Positions 1 through 7,290 of a stretch of 64,000 nucleotides of DNA are shown one piece after another. Under the pieces are notes generated by a model. It had not been told where the DNA came from. It did not search any database and saw nothing but the letters and a program-made list of their open reading frames with translations. The stretch covers positions 62,001 through 126,000 of the forward strand of contig NZ_NIRT01000008.1 of NCBI RefSeq assembly GCF_003207795.1, given 5' to 3'. A program made the position numbers and the translations under genes. Each line of letters begins with the position of its first letter. Positions within the stretch are counted from its first letter, which is position 1. The DNA comes from Komagataeibacter nataicola (GTDB lineage Bacteria > Pseudomonadota > Alphaproteobacteria > Acetobacterales > Acetobacteraceae).

Positions 1-140
1 CTCTGCCTTGCCATGCTGGCTCCCTGCCCGCCTGTGCGCCACACCACCATCCCGAAAGCTGCCGCAATGCGGTGCGAGGGGAATGCGGCGCAACACCTTG
101 CCTTATCTTTTCATTCTACTGCGTCATGGACGGGGGGACA

Positions 141-983
141 ATGACACTCCTTCAGGCTATCATTATTGCCATCATTCAGGGGGCGACCGAACAGTTCCCC
201 ATCAGCAGCCTTGGGCATGCGGCCATCGTTCCGGCCATGCTGCACTGGCCACTCGACCTGCATGGGGAGATGTTCCTGCCCCTGCTGGTCATGCTGCATC
301 TGGGCACCTGTGCCGCCCTTCTGGTCTTTTTCTGGCGCGACTGGGTTGCCCTGTTTACGGGGGCTGCGGGCCGCCATGGCGAAACATGCCAGATGGACAG
401 CATCCGCATCCTTGCCCTGCTGTGCGTGGCCACCATTCCCGCCGTGCTGATTGGCGGCCTGTTCGAGCACGCCATCCGCAACCTGTTCGGCACGGCGCGT
501 TACGCCGCCGTTTTCCTCACCCTCAATGGTGTCATGCTCCTGGTGGTGGACCGCATGCGCGCCACCTTGCGGCACCACAACGACCGCCCGCTCGCAGCCC
601 TGGGGTTTGGCGAGGCGCTGGTGATCGGACTGTTCCAGTGCCTTGCCTTCTTTCCCGGCCTGTCGCGCTCGGGTGCCTGCATTGTGGGCGGGCTGCTGCG
701 CGGGCTTTCGCATGAGAATGCGGCGCGCTTCTCCTTCCTCATGGCGCAGCCGGTCATCCTGGCCGCTACCGTGCTCGAGGCGCTGAAGCTGCGCCATGCC
801 CCGCCCCAGCCCGAACAGATGCACATGGCCATCATCGCCGCCATCGTGGCGGGTGTTGTGGCGCTGGTGTGCACGGGCATCCTCATGCGCTACTTCCGCG
901 ATCATGAAGACTGGGCGCTGCGCCCGTTTGGCTGGTACTGCATTGGTGCGGGCGCGATCGCGTTCCTTTACCTGTCGTTCTGA
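141..983 (+). CDS. uppP: Undecaprenyl-diphosphatase (BacA/UppP family)
   Basis: Inner-membrane enzyme that dephosphorylates undecaprenyl diphosphate, recycling the lipid carrier for peptidoglycan and surface polysaccharide. The 280-residue product is nearly all hydrophobic, with about eight membrane segments. Both family signatures are visible: EQFPISSLGH near residues 17-26 (consensus E-x-LP-x-SSTGH) and PGLSRSGACIVGG near 172-184 (consensus PGxSRSGAT). The first motif is slightly atypical, with Leu where Thr is usual. The frame is open from 72, but the ATG at 141 follows a GGGGGGACA purine run and begins directly at the first hydrophobic helix. The next gene is convergent, so it is probably monocistronic. 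Confidence 0.9.
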   Translation: MTLLQAIIIAIIQGATEQFPISSLGHAAIVPAMLHWPLDLHGEMFLPLLVMLHLGTCAALLVFFWRDWVALFTGAAGRHGETCQMDSIRILALLCVATIPAVLIGGLFEHAIRNLFGTARYAAVFLTLNGVMLLVVDRMRATLRHHNDRPLAALGFGEALVIGLFQCLAFFPGLSRSGACIVGGLLRGLSHENAARFSFLMAQPVILAATVLEALKLRHAPPQPEQMHMAIIAAIVAGVVALVCTGILMRYFRDHEDWALRPFGWYCIGAGAIAFLYLSF

Positions 984-1000
984 CCAACCCGCATGGGCGC

Positions 1001-2230
1001 TCAGCCGTGACCCTGACCGCCATCGCTGAGCCCCATGCCGCCACCACCCGCGCCATTGCGCGGGCCGAGATATGCCCCCGGCGGCGGCCGCATGACAGGC
1101 GGCGACAGGGATGACGGGTCCGTCATCACATCCAGCCCCGAGACGGACGCCACATGCGACAGGCGCTCACGCGGGAGCGCCTCGGGGCATTCATCACGCA
1201 GATAGGCAATGATCTGTTCGCGGATCTCGCACCGCAGGTCCCAGCTCTGCATGGCCGAGCGCGCGCTGGCAATGACGCGGACGGTCATGACATGGGCATT
1301 GCAGTCAGCCACCTGCACGGCGAATTCCTTGCCATCCCACAACGGCGCGGAATGCACGATCTCGCGCAGGCGCTCGCGGATGCGATCCATCGGCGCGTTG
1401 AAATCAAGATGAAGGAACACCACTCCGATCAGGGCCGCCGAATTATGGGTCCAGTTCTGGAACGTGTTTTCAAGAAAATACGAGATCGGCACGATATGCC
1501 GCCGCCAGTCCCACACCCGCAGCACGACATAGGTGGAGGTGATTTCCTCCACCCACGCCCAGTCTCCATTAATGATAATGAGATCTTCCATGCGGATGGG
1601 CTGGGTCATGGCGATCTGCATGCCCGCGAACAGGTTGGTCAGCAGCGGGCGGGCAGCCAGACCCACGACCAGGGATGCCGCACCGGCGGAGGCGAACAGG
1701 CTCAGCCCATACTGCCGCACGGGCTCGAATGTCATCAATGCCGCCCCTATGGTGAGCAGGCCGATCAGCAGGTCGCTCGTGCGCCGCAGCACGCGCACCT
1801 GGGTCATGTGGGTGCGCAGCAGGATGTCGTCCTTGTCATCCTTGCCGTTGATGCGCTTGAGGTAGGCATCGGACAGGATGCGGGTGGCCACGACGGCGGC
1901 ATAACCCAGCATGAGCACGAACAGCACCACCAGCGCGTGGGTGGTGGCCTGCATGATGTCATATGGCAGGCCCGACACCGGCAGCGCGGTGCCGACAAAC
2001 ACGATAACCAGCATGATGCGCACCGGGCGCTGCATGGCCATGGTGAACGAACGCACGAAGGCCCCACGCTTCTGCCCCGGTATGCGCACGATGAGTTTCG
2101 TGATGAACCGGCTGAACATTTCCGCCACCAGTCCGGCCACACACAGCATGAGGATGGAGGACAGCAGTCCCGGCAGCCATCCGAACAGGTGCCTGATCTG
2201 GGTCAGAAGTGTAAGGAATTCGGTTTTCAC
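1001..2230 (-). CDS. MscS-family mechanosensitive ion channel
   Basis: Predicted inner-membrane small-conductance mechanosensitive channel that releases osmolytes on hypo-osmotic shock. About 409 residues: several N-terminal hydrophobic helices, then the pore-proximal helix and the soluble MscS beta domain (motifs RMEDLIII, VEEITSTYVVLRVWD and NTFQNWTHN), then a C-terminal alpha/beta domain and a glycine-rich tail. The frame is open to a GTG at 2392 beside the tRNA. I chose the GTG at 2230 because translation from 2392 would add an unrelated, charged segment, but no convincing ribosome site precedes it. Family assignment is firm; start and exact role are not. Confidence 0.82.
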   Translation of the reverse strand: MKTEFLTLLTQIRHLFGWLPGLLSSILMLCVAGLVAEMFSRFITKLIVRIPGQKRGAFVRSFTMAMQRPVRIMLVIVFVGTALPVSGLPYDIMQATTHALVVLFVLMLGYAAVVATRILSDAYLKRINGKDDKDDILLRTHMTQVRVLRRTSDLLIGLLTIGAALMTFEPVRQYGLSLFASAGAASLVVGLAARPLLTNLFAGMQIAMTQPIRMEDLIIINGDWAWVEEITSTYVVLRVWDWRRHIVPISYFLENTFQNWTHNSAALIGVVFLHLDFNAPMDRIRERLREIVHSAPLWDGKEFAVQVADCNAHVMTVRVIASARSAMQSWDLRCEIREQIIAYLRDECPEALPRERLSHVASVSGLDVMTDPSSLSPPVMRPPPGAYLGPRNGAGGGGMGLSDGGQGHG

Positions 2231-2407
2231 GAAGGATGCACAGCCTTTTTCTGGTTGTTGCCGTTTTGGGGGTGGGTCTGCCTTAGTACCCCCTATCGGG
2301 GAGATGTGCCAAATCCGGGGCTTTTTTATGTGTTTTGAAGCCGAATGCGAAAACACGGGTTGACTTGCCCCATAAGCGCGGGTATTCCGCACTCATCCTA
2401 ACGCGAT

Positions 2408-2482
2408 GGCGGTGTAGCTCAGCGGTAGAGCAGGGGAATCATAATCCCTTGGTCGGCGGTTCAAATCCGTCCACCGCTACCA
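2408..2482 (+). tRNA. tRNA-Met (CAU), elongator type
   Basis: A complete 75-nt cloverleaf. The acceptor stem GGCGGTG pairs with CACCGCT (first pair G-U), followed by discriminator A and an encoded CCA. D-arm GCTC/GAGC, anticodon stem GGGGA/TCCCT with loop ATCATAA (anticodon CAT), and T-arm GGCGG-TTCAAAT-CCGTC all fold. It lacks the three G-C pairs at positions 29-31/39-41 of initiator tRNA, so it is an elongator. A lysidine-modified tRNA-Ile2 with the same anticodon is less likely from its sequence but not excluded. Its 3' half is duplicated at 6851, showing use as an integration site. Confidence 0.92.
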
Positions 2483-2491
2483 TCTGCGTTA
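2437..2491. repeat. attL: left direct repeat inside tRNA-Met
   Basis: A 55-bp stretch from the anticodon loop through the tRNA 3' end and 9 bp beyond is repeated without mismatch at 6851-6905. Such identity between a tRNA 3' half and a downstream copy is the usual scar of tyrosine-recombinase integration at a tRNA anticodon-loop site. The intact tRNA lies on this side, and the integrase remnant is the nearest element gene, as is typical. Confidence 0.88.
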
Positions 2492-2579
2492 GGATTGATT
2501 TTCCTACATTTTTTATGCTTTTTCAGACCCATTACCGGCCCCGGTGATTTGCGGCTTTAGCACTGCGCGCTCCCCTGTT

Positions 2580-3247
2580 TTAGCACTCCCCTGCTCCAAA
2601 CGGTATTGAGTGACCTTTGTTGCGGCACTCTGCGCGCGGCGCTTTTTGGCTTGCCTCACGCACGTAGCGGCTGACCATGGCCGGGCTGGTATGGCCAGTG
2701 ATGGCCATGATCTCGCGTTCGGAGCACCCGGCCTCTGCCATCCACCTCGCCACCGTCGTTCTCAGCCCATGCGTGACAATGCCGGTCAGGCCTGCCGCGC
2801 GGATCTGCGCGCCCATCTCGTGCCGGAAATGATCGATTTTCCACGGCCCCCATCTGCCCGGGTCAGGATTGTTTCGGCGTTGTGGCGGGACATTGTGTCC
2901 AGTAGCCGCCTGCCCTGCTCATGCAGAGGAATCCAGACTGGCGCTTTGGTCTTGAGCTGGACGACATAAATCCCCTCCCCATCATAATCTGACCATTTCA
3001 TCCTGATCAGATCCTGACCGCGTTGGCCAGTCGTGTAGGCCAGAATGACGGCATGGCGGATGTCGTCGGTCGTGGTGCTCGCTCCCAGCATGGTCGCCAA
3101 CTCCACATCGGACCAGGCACGGTATCCGCCCAACGTCTTGAGCTTTGGCACGCGAAGCGCCGGGTTGTCCGGTCGCCATTCCCGATTAACCGCCCAGGTC
3201 AGGAGGATCGACAGAACGGCAATTCTGGTTTGAAGATGGCATAGCAA
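2580..3247 (-). pseudogene. Tyrosine recombinase (integrase), truncated and frameshifted
   Basis: Remnant of a phage/island-type tyrosine integrase. The first frame (3247 down to about 2850) carries the catalytic-domain arginine box TGQRGQDLIRMKW. The second (about 2850 to 2580) carries THGLRTT (the H-x-x-R box), AITGHTS and the likely nucleophile Tyr in MVSRYVRE. The frames join at a five-C tract (2847-2851 on the plus strand). A sixth base would restore a sequence reading DGGPWKIDHFRHE, so a one-base loss is the simplest explanation. The N-terminal DNA-binding domain is missing, and the remnant begins about 40 bp past the stop of the GGDEF-EAL gene. It points toward attL, the usual place for the island's own integrase. 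Confidence 0.85.
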
Positions 3248-3289
3248 ACACGGCCGACAATCCTTTTCTGAAATGCCGGCCGCGTGACG

Positions 3290-5188
3290 TCAGGCCGGAC
3301 GACCGATATGGAAACCCTGCATATAACGAAAGCCCAACGTCCGTAGCTGGTTCTGTTCAGCCTGCGTCTCCACCCCCTCGATAATAACCATTTTGTCCAG
3401 CCTTTTGCCCAGATCGGCCATAAGGCGCAGCACATCCACCGTATGGCCATGGGTGCCCATGGTTTTCACGAAGCCACGGTCGGTCTTGATGATGTCAAAC
3501 GGCATGATGCCGAGATGCGAGAGCGAACTGCGACCGCCGCCAAAGCTGTTGATCGCAATCCGTGCGCCCGCACCGCGCAGGGCGGCAAGATGGCGGACGG
3601 AAGCGTCCATATCCGGCAGCAGGGCGTCCTCGGTTATTTCCAGCACAATCCATTCAGCCTTCGCACCGCTTATGGCCAGCAGTTCGCGTACCTGTCGCGG
3701 CATGTCGGGCTGGCGAAGCTGGTTCGCGCTCAGATTGATATGGGCTGCGATTTCATACCCCGGTGCCTGGTCACGATTGAAGGCCACAACATGGCGCAGC
3801 GCCTGTTCCAGCACCCAGTTGCCAATAGGAACGATCAGACCTGTTTCTTCTGCATTGCGGATAAAAGCCGCCGGGTCATGCAGCACGCCGCGCCGGTCAC
3901 GCCAGCGCAGCAGGGCCTCATGTCCTACCACGCGGCCAGCCTGCACATCCACGATGGGCTGGTAATGCAGCAAAAACTCGTTGCGTTCCAGCGCATCGGG
4001 CAATTCACCCTGCAAGATCAGCGCGTGATGCATGCGTGCCAGCAGGTCGGGTGTAAACAGGATAACCCGGTCGCCACCACGACGCTTGGCTTCATACATG
4101 GCGAGATCGGCATCGCGCACGATATCAGCCGAGGATTTATGGTCGTGATCGGACGTGACAATACCGATACTGGCGGAAGGCCGCAGGTGATGCCCATCAA
4201 TCACCATTTCCGCCTCCAGTTCCTGACAGATGCGCGCACCGATCTTCTCAAGGGCGGCTTGGTCGCGCGGGCCGGTCATGATGGCGGTAAATTCGTCACC
4301 GCCCAGACGGGCGATAAAGCAGTTCTGCTCGGTATCGAACACGCGACGCAAACGGTTGACGATCTCGATCAGGAACATGTCGCCTGCATGATGGCCGAAG
4401 CTATCGTTCACCATCTTGAACTTGTCCAGGTCGATGAACATTACCGCATGATCGTGGCCAGTTTTCCGGTCGCGCTCCATGATGGCATCCAGCCGCGCAA
4501 GAAAAGCCTTGCGGTTGGGCAGGCCGGTCAGCGCATCATGCGTGGCCTCGTGGCGCAGGAGATCAGCGGTCTCCCGCCGTTCGAGCACATGAGACAGCTG
4601 ACGCGCGATGTTGGAGAACATGGCCAGCGTATAGGGATCGCTTTCGTGGCGCGACAGGGCATCGAATTCAAGTACCATCGCCATGCGGCCACTCACCATG
4701 ACCGGCACCATCAGTACGGTCTGCATGCCTGAGCGGGTACCCTCACCCACGAGCCACAGAGGCGCTGACTCGATCTGCAAACGTGAGCAGATGCTGGGCA
4801 ATAGCGCATTGTCAGACCCGGTAGGCAGTGCACGGCCGGCAGCCGCATTCTCATGTCCGGAAAGATGGCTGGCCAGACGGAACACCCGGCCGCTGCCCTT
4901 ACTGTCCGGCAACCATGCCAGTGCCATGCACCATGGCCCCATCTCGCAGGCCTGCGAAAAAGCAAAGCGGACGATGTCCTCCACTGACAGGCCACTATTG
5001 GCCTGGGCGGCAACCGCCTCCATCAAGGCCTGCTGGCGATTACGCGCATACAGCTGGCTCAACCCGTCCTCCGCGATGCGTTCAGCTTCCATGCGCACTT
5101 CGCGTTCGCGCTCATAACGGCGGCGGATGCGGCGGTACAGGGCTTCATAATCCGTTACTTCTGTCTCCGGTCCAGAATTGATGGTCAT
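3290..5188 (-). CDS. GAF-GGDEF-EAL protein, probable diguanylate cyclase with degenerate EAL
   Basis: A 632-residue cyclic-di-GMP enzyme: N-terminal coiled coil (about 10-50), GAF-like sensor domain (about 55-205), GGDEF domain (about 210-375; motif RLGGDEF ending at 300) and EAL domain (about 390-630; EALLRW from 424). The GGDEF signature is intact, but the feedback I-site RxxD is absent, with ExxC in its place. In the EAL domain N485, E517, K568 and E604 are present, but the conserved loop-6 metal-binding Asp pair (DDFGTG) reads NSFGGG at 547-552, so phosphodiesterase activity is doubtful. The ATG at 5188 overlaps the H-NOX stop by 4 nt (a GTG at 5194 is possible), indicating translational coupling to a heme NO sensor. 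The C-terminus ends at QGFHIGRPA, close to the domain border. Confidence 0.85.
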   Translation of the reverse strand: MTINSGPETEVTDYEALYRRIRRRYEREREVRMEAERIAEDGLSQLYARNRQQALMEAVAAQANSGLSVEDIVRFAFSQACEMGPWCMALAWLPDSKGSGRVFRLASHLSGHENAAAGRALPTGSDNALLPSICSRLQIESAPLWLVGEGTRSGMQTVLMVPVMVSGRMAMVLEFDALSRHESDPYTLAMFSNIARQLSHVLERRETADLLRHEATHDALTGLPNRKAFLARLDAIMERDRKTGHDHAVMFIDLDKFKMVNDSFGHHAGDMFLIEIVNRLRRVFDTEQNCFIARLGGDEFTAIMTGPRDQAALEKIGARICQELEAEMVIDGHHLRPSASIGIVTSDHDHKSSADIVRDADLAMYEAKRRGGDRVILFTPDLLARMHHALILQGELPDALERNEFLLHYQPIVDVQAGRVVGHEALLRWRDRRGVLHDPAAFIRNAEETGLIVPIGNWVLEQALRHVVAFNRDQAPGYEIAAHINLSANQLRQPDMPRQVRELLAISGAKAEWIVLEITEDALLPDMDASVRHLAALRGAGARIAINSFGGGRSSLSHLGIMPFDIIKTDRGFVKTMGTHGHTVDVLRLMADLGKRLDKMVIIEGVETQAEQNQLRTLGFRYMQGFHIGRPA

Positions 5189-5715
5189 AGCCACTTCACC
5201 CGCAGCATGTTTTCTTTGCCAGATCCGGGTGGGAAACGCTCGACTTCAACCCTGTCGCCAAATACATCGGCCGCACCGAGCACAAAGCCCTGCGCCAGGT
5301 CGATCAGGTGGCGTTCGGAACTGTAAGTCATGTCCAGCGTGCCATCATCGTTTTCCTTCATGTGGAAATACGGACACATCGCGCCGGGATAGAGCTTTCA
5401 CACTTCGGGATGGATGATGCTGTTCACGCTCAGGATAAAGCTGCGCGAATTGGGATGCGTACTGAACAGTTCCGGATAGCGTTGCTTGAGGATGGGCATG
5501 GCATCCCGCCCGAAACTGTGCAGCAATTCGGCCGGTGTAATACCCAAGTGCTTTGAAGCTGCGACTACCAGCGCCTGCATTTCCGCATCAGGGTAGCTGC
5601 CCAGCGAAGTATAGGCGCCGCTGACATTGGCGGCCTCCAGCAGGGTATCCCATGCTTCCGCGCCGTGGTTCTTTTCCACGACCTCTTCCAGAATATTAAA
5701 AACAATACCCTTCAT
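5185..5715 (-). pseudogene. H-NOX heme NO/O2 sensor with in-frame TGA
   Basis: Heme nitric-oxide/oxygen-binding (HNOB) domain protein, normally a stand-alone gas sensor controlling a neighbouring c-di-GMP enzyme or kinase. The opening MKGIVFNILEE, the TSLGSYPD segment, the proximal-His region SIIHPEV and the heme-propionate motif Y-S-S-E-R (YxSxR) are all recognisable. After codon 105 (the V of HPEV) the frame has TGA at 5398-5400 where homologues usually have a basic residue before KLYP. The same frame then continues KLYPGAMCPYFH and runs to a normal end, giving 176 codons. CGA to TGA is a one-base change. A site like AGAGG precedes the start. The product would lack the propionate-binding half, so I call it a pseudogene unless the stop is read through or is a sequencing error. 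Confidence 0.85.
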
Positions 5716-6019
5716 TATTCCACAACCTCTTGTAATATATATTCATTTTAAAGATGTATCGTGGATATGTAATAATGATGCATTCTGATGTCACTTTATG
5801 CCTTGTATGTGTTTTTCGCATATCTAATCGATTTTTCAGAAATCCAGGAAATCGTATGCTGAGCATAAGACTTAAAACTATACGAAGAATTCGCGGTTTC
5901 CTCTAAAATTTCGAACCATTACAGTCATTATTGCAATAAATAAACCTGTCATTTATTCATATTAAAAATATGTGTTATGGACTCGTAATAACATAATTTG
6001 CAGCATATTTTTCCTCCCT
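5716..6019. other. AT-rich intergenic region upstream of H-NOX
   Basis: About 300 bp, strongly AT-rich compared with its neighbours and without a credible gene. It presumably contains the promoter of the leftward H-NOX/GGDEF-EAL pair. I see no clear NnrR/FNR box. One perfect short palindrome is listed separately. The right side is abruptly ended by the IS5-family inverted repeat, so upstream regulatory DNA may have been displaced. Confidence 0.5.
5855..5867. promoter_or_regulatory. Possible operator palindrome upstream of H-NOX
   Basis: TATGCT-G-AGCATA is a perfect 6-bp inverted repeat around one base, about 140 bp upstream of the H-NOX start in otherwise low-complexity AT-rich sequence. It could bind a dimeric regulator, but a 13-bp palindrome can arise by chance and no second copy is seen nearby. 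Confidence 0.2.
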
Positions 6020-6840
6020 TTCAGGGACTGTTGGGAATTGAGTTTTCTAAAGGACCATGATGTGTTTCAAAGACCATATGGATCGCTTCATACTGACGGA
6101 TGCCCAATGGGCGAAAATGGAACCGCTGTGCCTTGGCAAGAAGACGGATCGGGGACGCAGCGGGAAGGATAACCGCCTCTTCATCGAGGCGGTCCTGTGG
6201 ATTGCCCGGACGGGCAGTCCGTGGCGGGACCTGCCGACGTATTTCGGACATTGGAACTCGGTTTATTCGCGCTACAGCGACTGGACGAAAGCCGGTGTTT
6301 TCCAGAAGATTTTCGAGGCCGTCTCCGATGATCCCGACATGGAATACGCGATGATTGACGGCACGGTGGTCCAGGTTCACGGCCAGGGCGCAAAAGGGGG
6401 ACCCGAAGCCAGGCGATAGGGCGGAGTGTAACGGGATGGTCAACGAAGATCATCGCCATGACCGACGCGCTGGGTAATCTGGTCCGCTTCACGCTGATCC
6501 CCGGCCAGCATTACGATACGGTCGGCGTTGCGCCTCTTCTCGAACCGGCGGATTTTAAAGGAATTCTTGCTGACAAGGCATTCGACGTCCACTGGATCGT
6601 GGACGCCATACGCGCGCAAGGGGCCTGCGTGGCCATCCCCCAGCGCAAAAACCGCCTCGACAGACGCCCGTTCGATGGGACCCTGTTCAAAGCACGCCAT
6701 CTCATTGAGAACTTCTTCTGCAAGCTCAAGGAGTTCAAGCGCATCGCCATGCGCAGCGAAAAAACAGACAGGTCATTCGAAGCCATGTCTATCTCGTTGG
6801 CGCAATCATCAATTCAAGATAATTCCCAACAGGCCCTGAA
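6020..6840 (+). mobile_element. IS5-family insertion sequence (about 821 bp)
   Basis: Delimited by imperfect terminal inverted repeats: TTCAGGGACTGTTGGGAATT at the left and, on the opposite strand, TTCAGGGCCTGTTGGGAATT at the right (one mismatch in 20). It encloses a two-frame IS5-type (IS427-like) transposase. No clean target duplication is visible: the flanks read TCA on one side and TGA on the other, so the ends may have recombined since insertion. It lies 10 bp from attR. The IS1031 family described from Acetobacter xylinum also belongs to IS5, but I cannot confirm identity. Confidence 0.8.
6078..6822 (+). pseudogene. IS5-family transposase, two frames with C-terminal deletion
   Basis: The N-terminal frame (MDRFILTDAQW onward, with AMIDGTVVQVHGQGA carrying the first catalytic Asp) stops at 6419. 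The rest (QAIGR, GWSTKI, MTDALGNLV, then ADKAFD with a second Asp and the HLIENFFCKLKEFKR box) is in the +1 frame. The junction contains AAAAGGGGG, a plausible slippage tract, so frameshifting could be programmed as in some IS5 relatives. A further defect lies after 6787: the usual ending FEAMIYLVGAIINSR is recovered only by adding one base, and without it the frame runs through the IS end into attR. That makes this copy probably inactive. Confidence 0.72.
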
Positions 6841-6850
6841 GAAACAGGAA

Positions 6851-6905
6851 AATCATAATCCCTTGGTCGGCGGTTCAAATCCGTCCACCGCTACCATCTG
6901 CGTTA
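6851..6905. repeat. attR: right direct repeat of the tRNA-Met 3' half
   Basis: Perfect 55-bp copy of 2437-2491, beginning in the anticodon loop and ending 9 bp past the encoded CCA. It has no 5' tRNA half, so it is an attachment-site remnant and not a second tRNA gene. The preceding bases CAGGAA match CAGGGG of the true tRNA only partly, which fixes the left limit of the identity block. Confidence 0.88.
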
Positions 6906-7290
6906 TGGTTTATTTTCAAGGACTTGGTATATTGATACAGCCTTTTTATGGGGCTGATGCCAGTCACTGGATTTTCCCCTTTTTTCAAAAACGCCAGTCA
7001 CTCCCCTCACCTGCTGCTCTGCATCAGGAGATCAGGCAGGAAACTTGATAATGACGTTTACAGCGGCATGGGTTTCGCGCTCCAGCTTCCTCCCTAACCG
7101 CCACAATGCACAATCCTTACGTGCCGCGCTCCTTCAGGCCTGCCGCGCGATCTGTCTACTTATGTATTTGCATCGCGCAGGCCCATTCATAAAGCAATAT
7201 CCAGACGTGCTTGCATTTTGAGCAGAGCCTCCCCAGGTAGCCCTGAAAAAAGCATGCTGAAGCTCAGCGTAAATTATGCCAGAACCTTCT
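6906..7290. other. Intergenic region right of the island
   Basis: About 385 bp between attR and the stop of the leftward LprI-like gene. I find no convincing coding frame, RNA gene or terminator. Short frames here lack ribosome sites and family features. Confidence 0.5.

Larger units (their letters stand above)
2483..6905. mobile_element. Decayed genomic island integrated in tRNA-Met
   Basis: Bounded by perfect 55-bp repeats (2437-2491 and 6851-6905). In order it contains a truncated, frameshifted tyrosine integrase, a GAF-GGDEF-EAL gene, an H-NOX gene with an internal stop, an AT-rich promoter-like gap and an IS5-family insertion ending 10 bp before the right repeat. No replication, conjugation or phage genes remain. 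This looks like the residue of an integrative element whose retained cargo is a nitric-oxide/c-di-GMP signalling pair. Boundaries are seen directly; the history is inferred. Confidence 0.8.

Noticed and set aside
1154-2338. 394-codon open frame on the plus strand
   Set aside because: Antisense to the MscS-family gene, which has clear domain motifs.
5398-5400. TGA in H-NOX as a selenocysteine or programmed readthrough codon
   Set aside because: The position is normally basic, no SECIS-like hairpin is apparent just downstream, and the following base (A) is not a known leaky context; nonsense mutation is simpler.
6851-6905. Second tRNA-Met gene
   Set aside because: Only the 3' half is present; acceptor 5' strand, D-arm and half the anticodon stem are missing, so it is an attachment-site copy.
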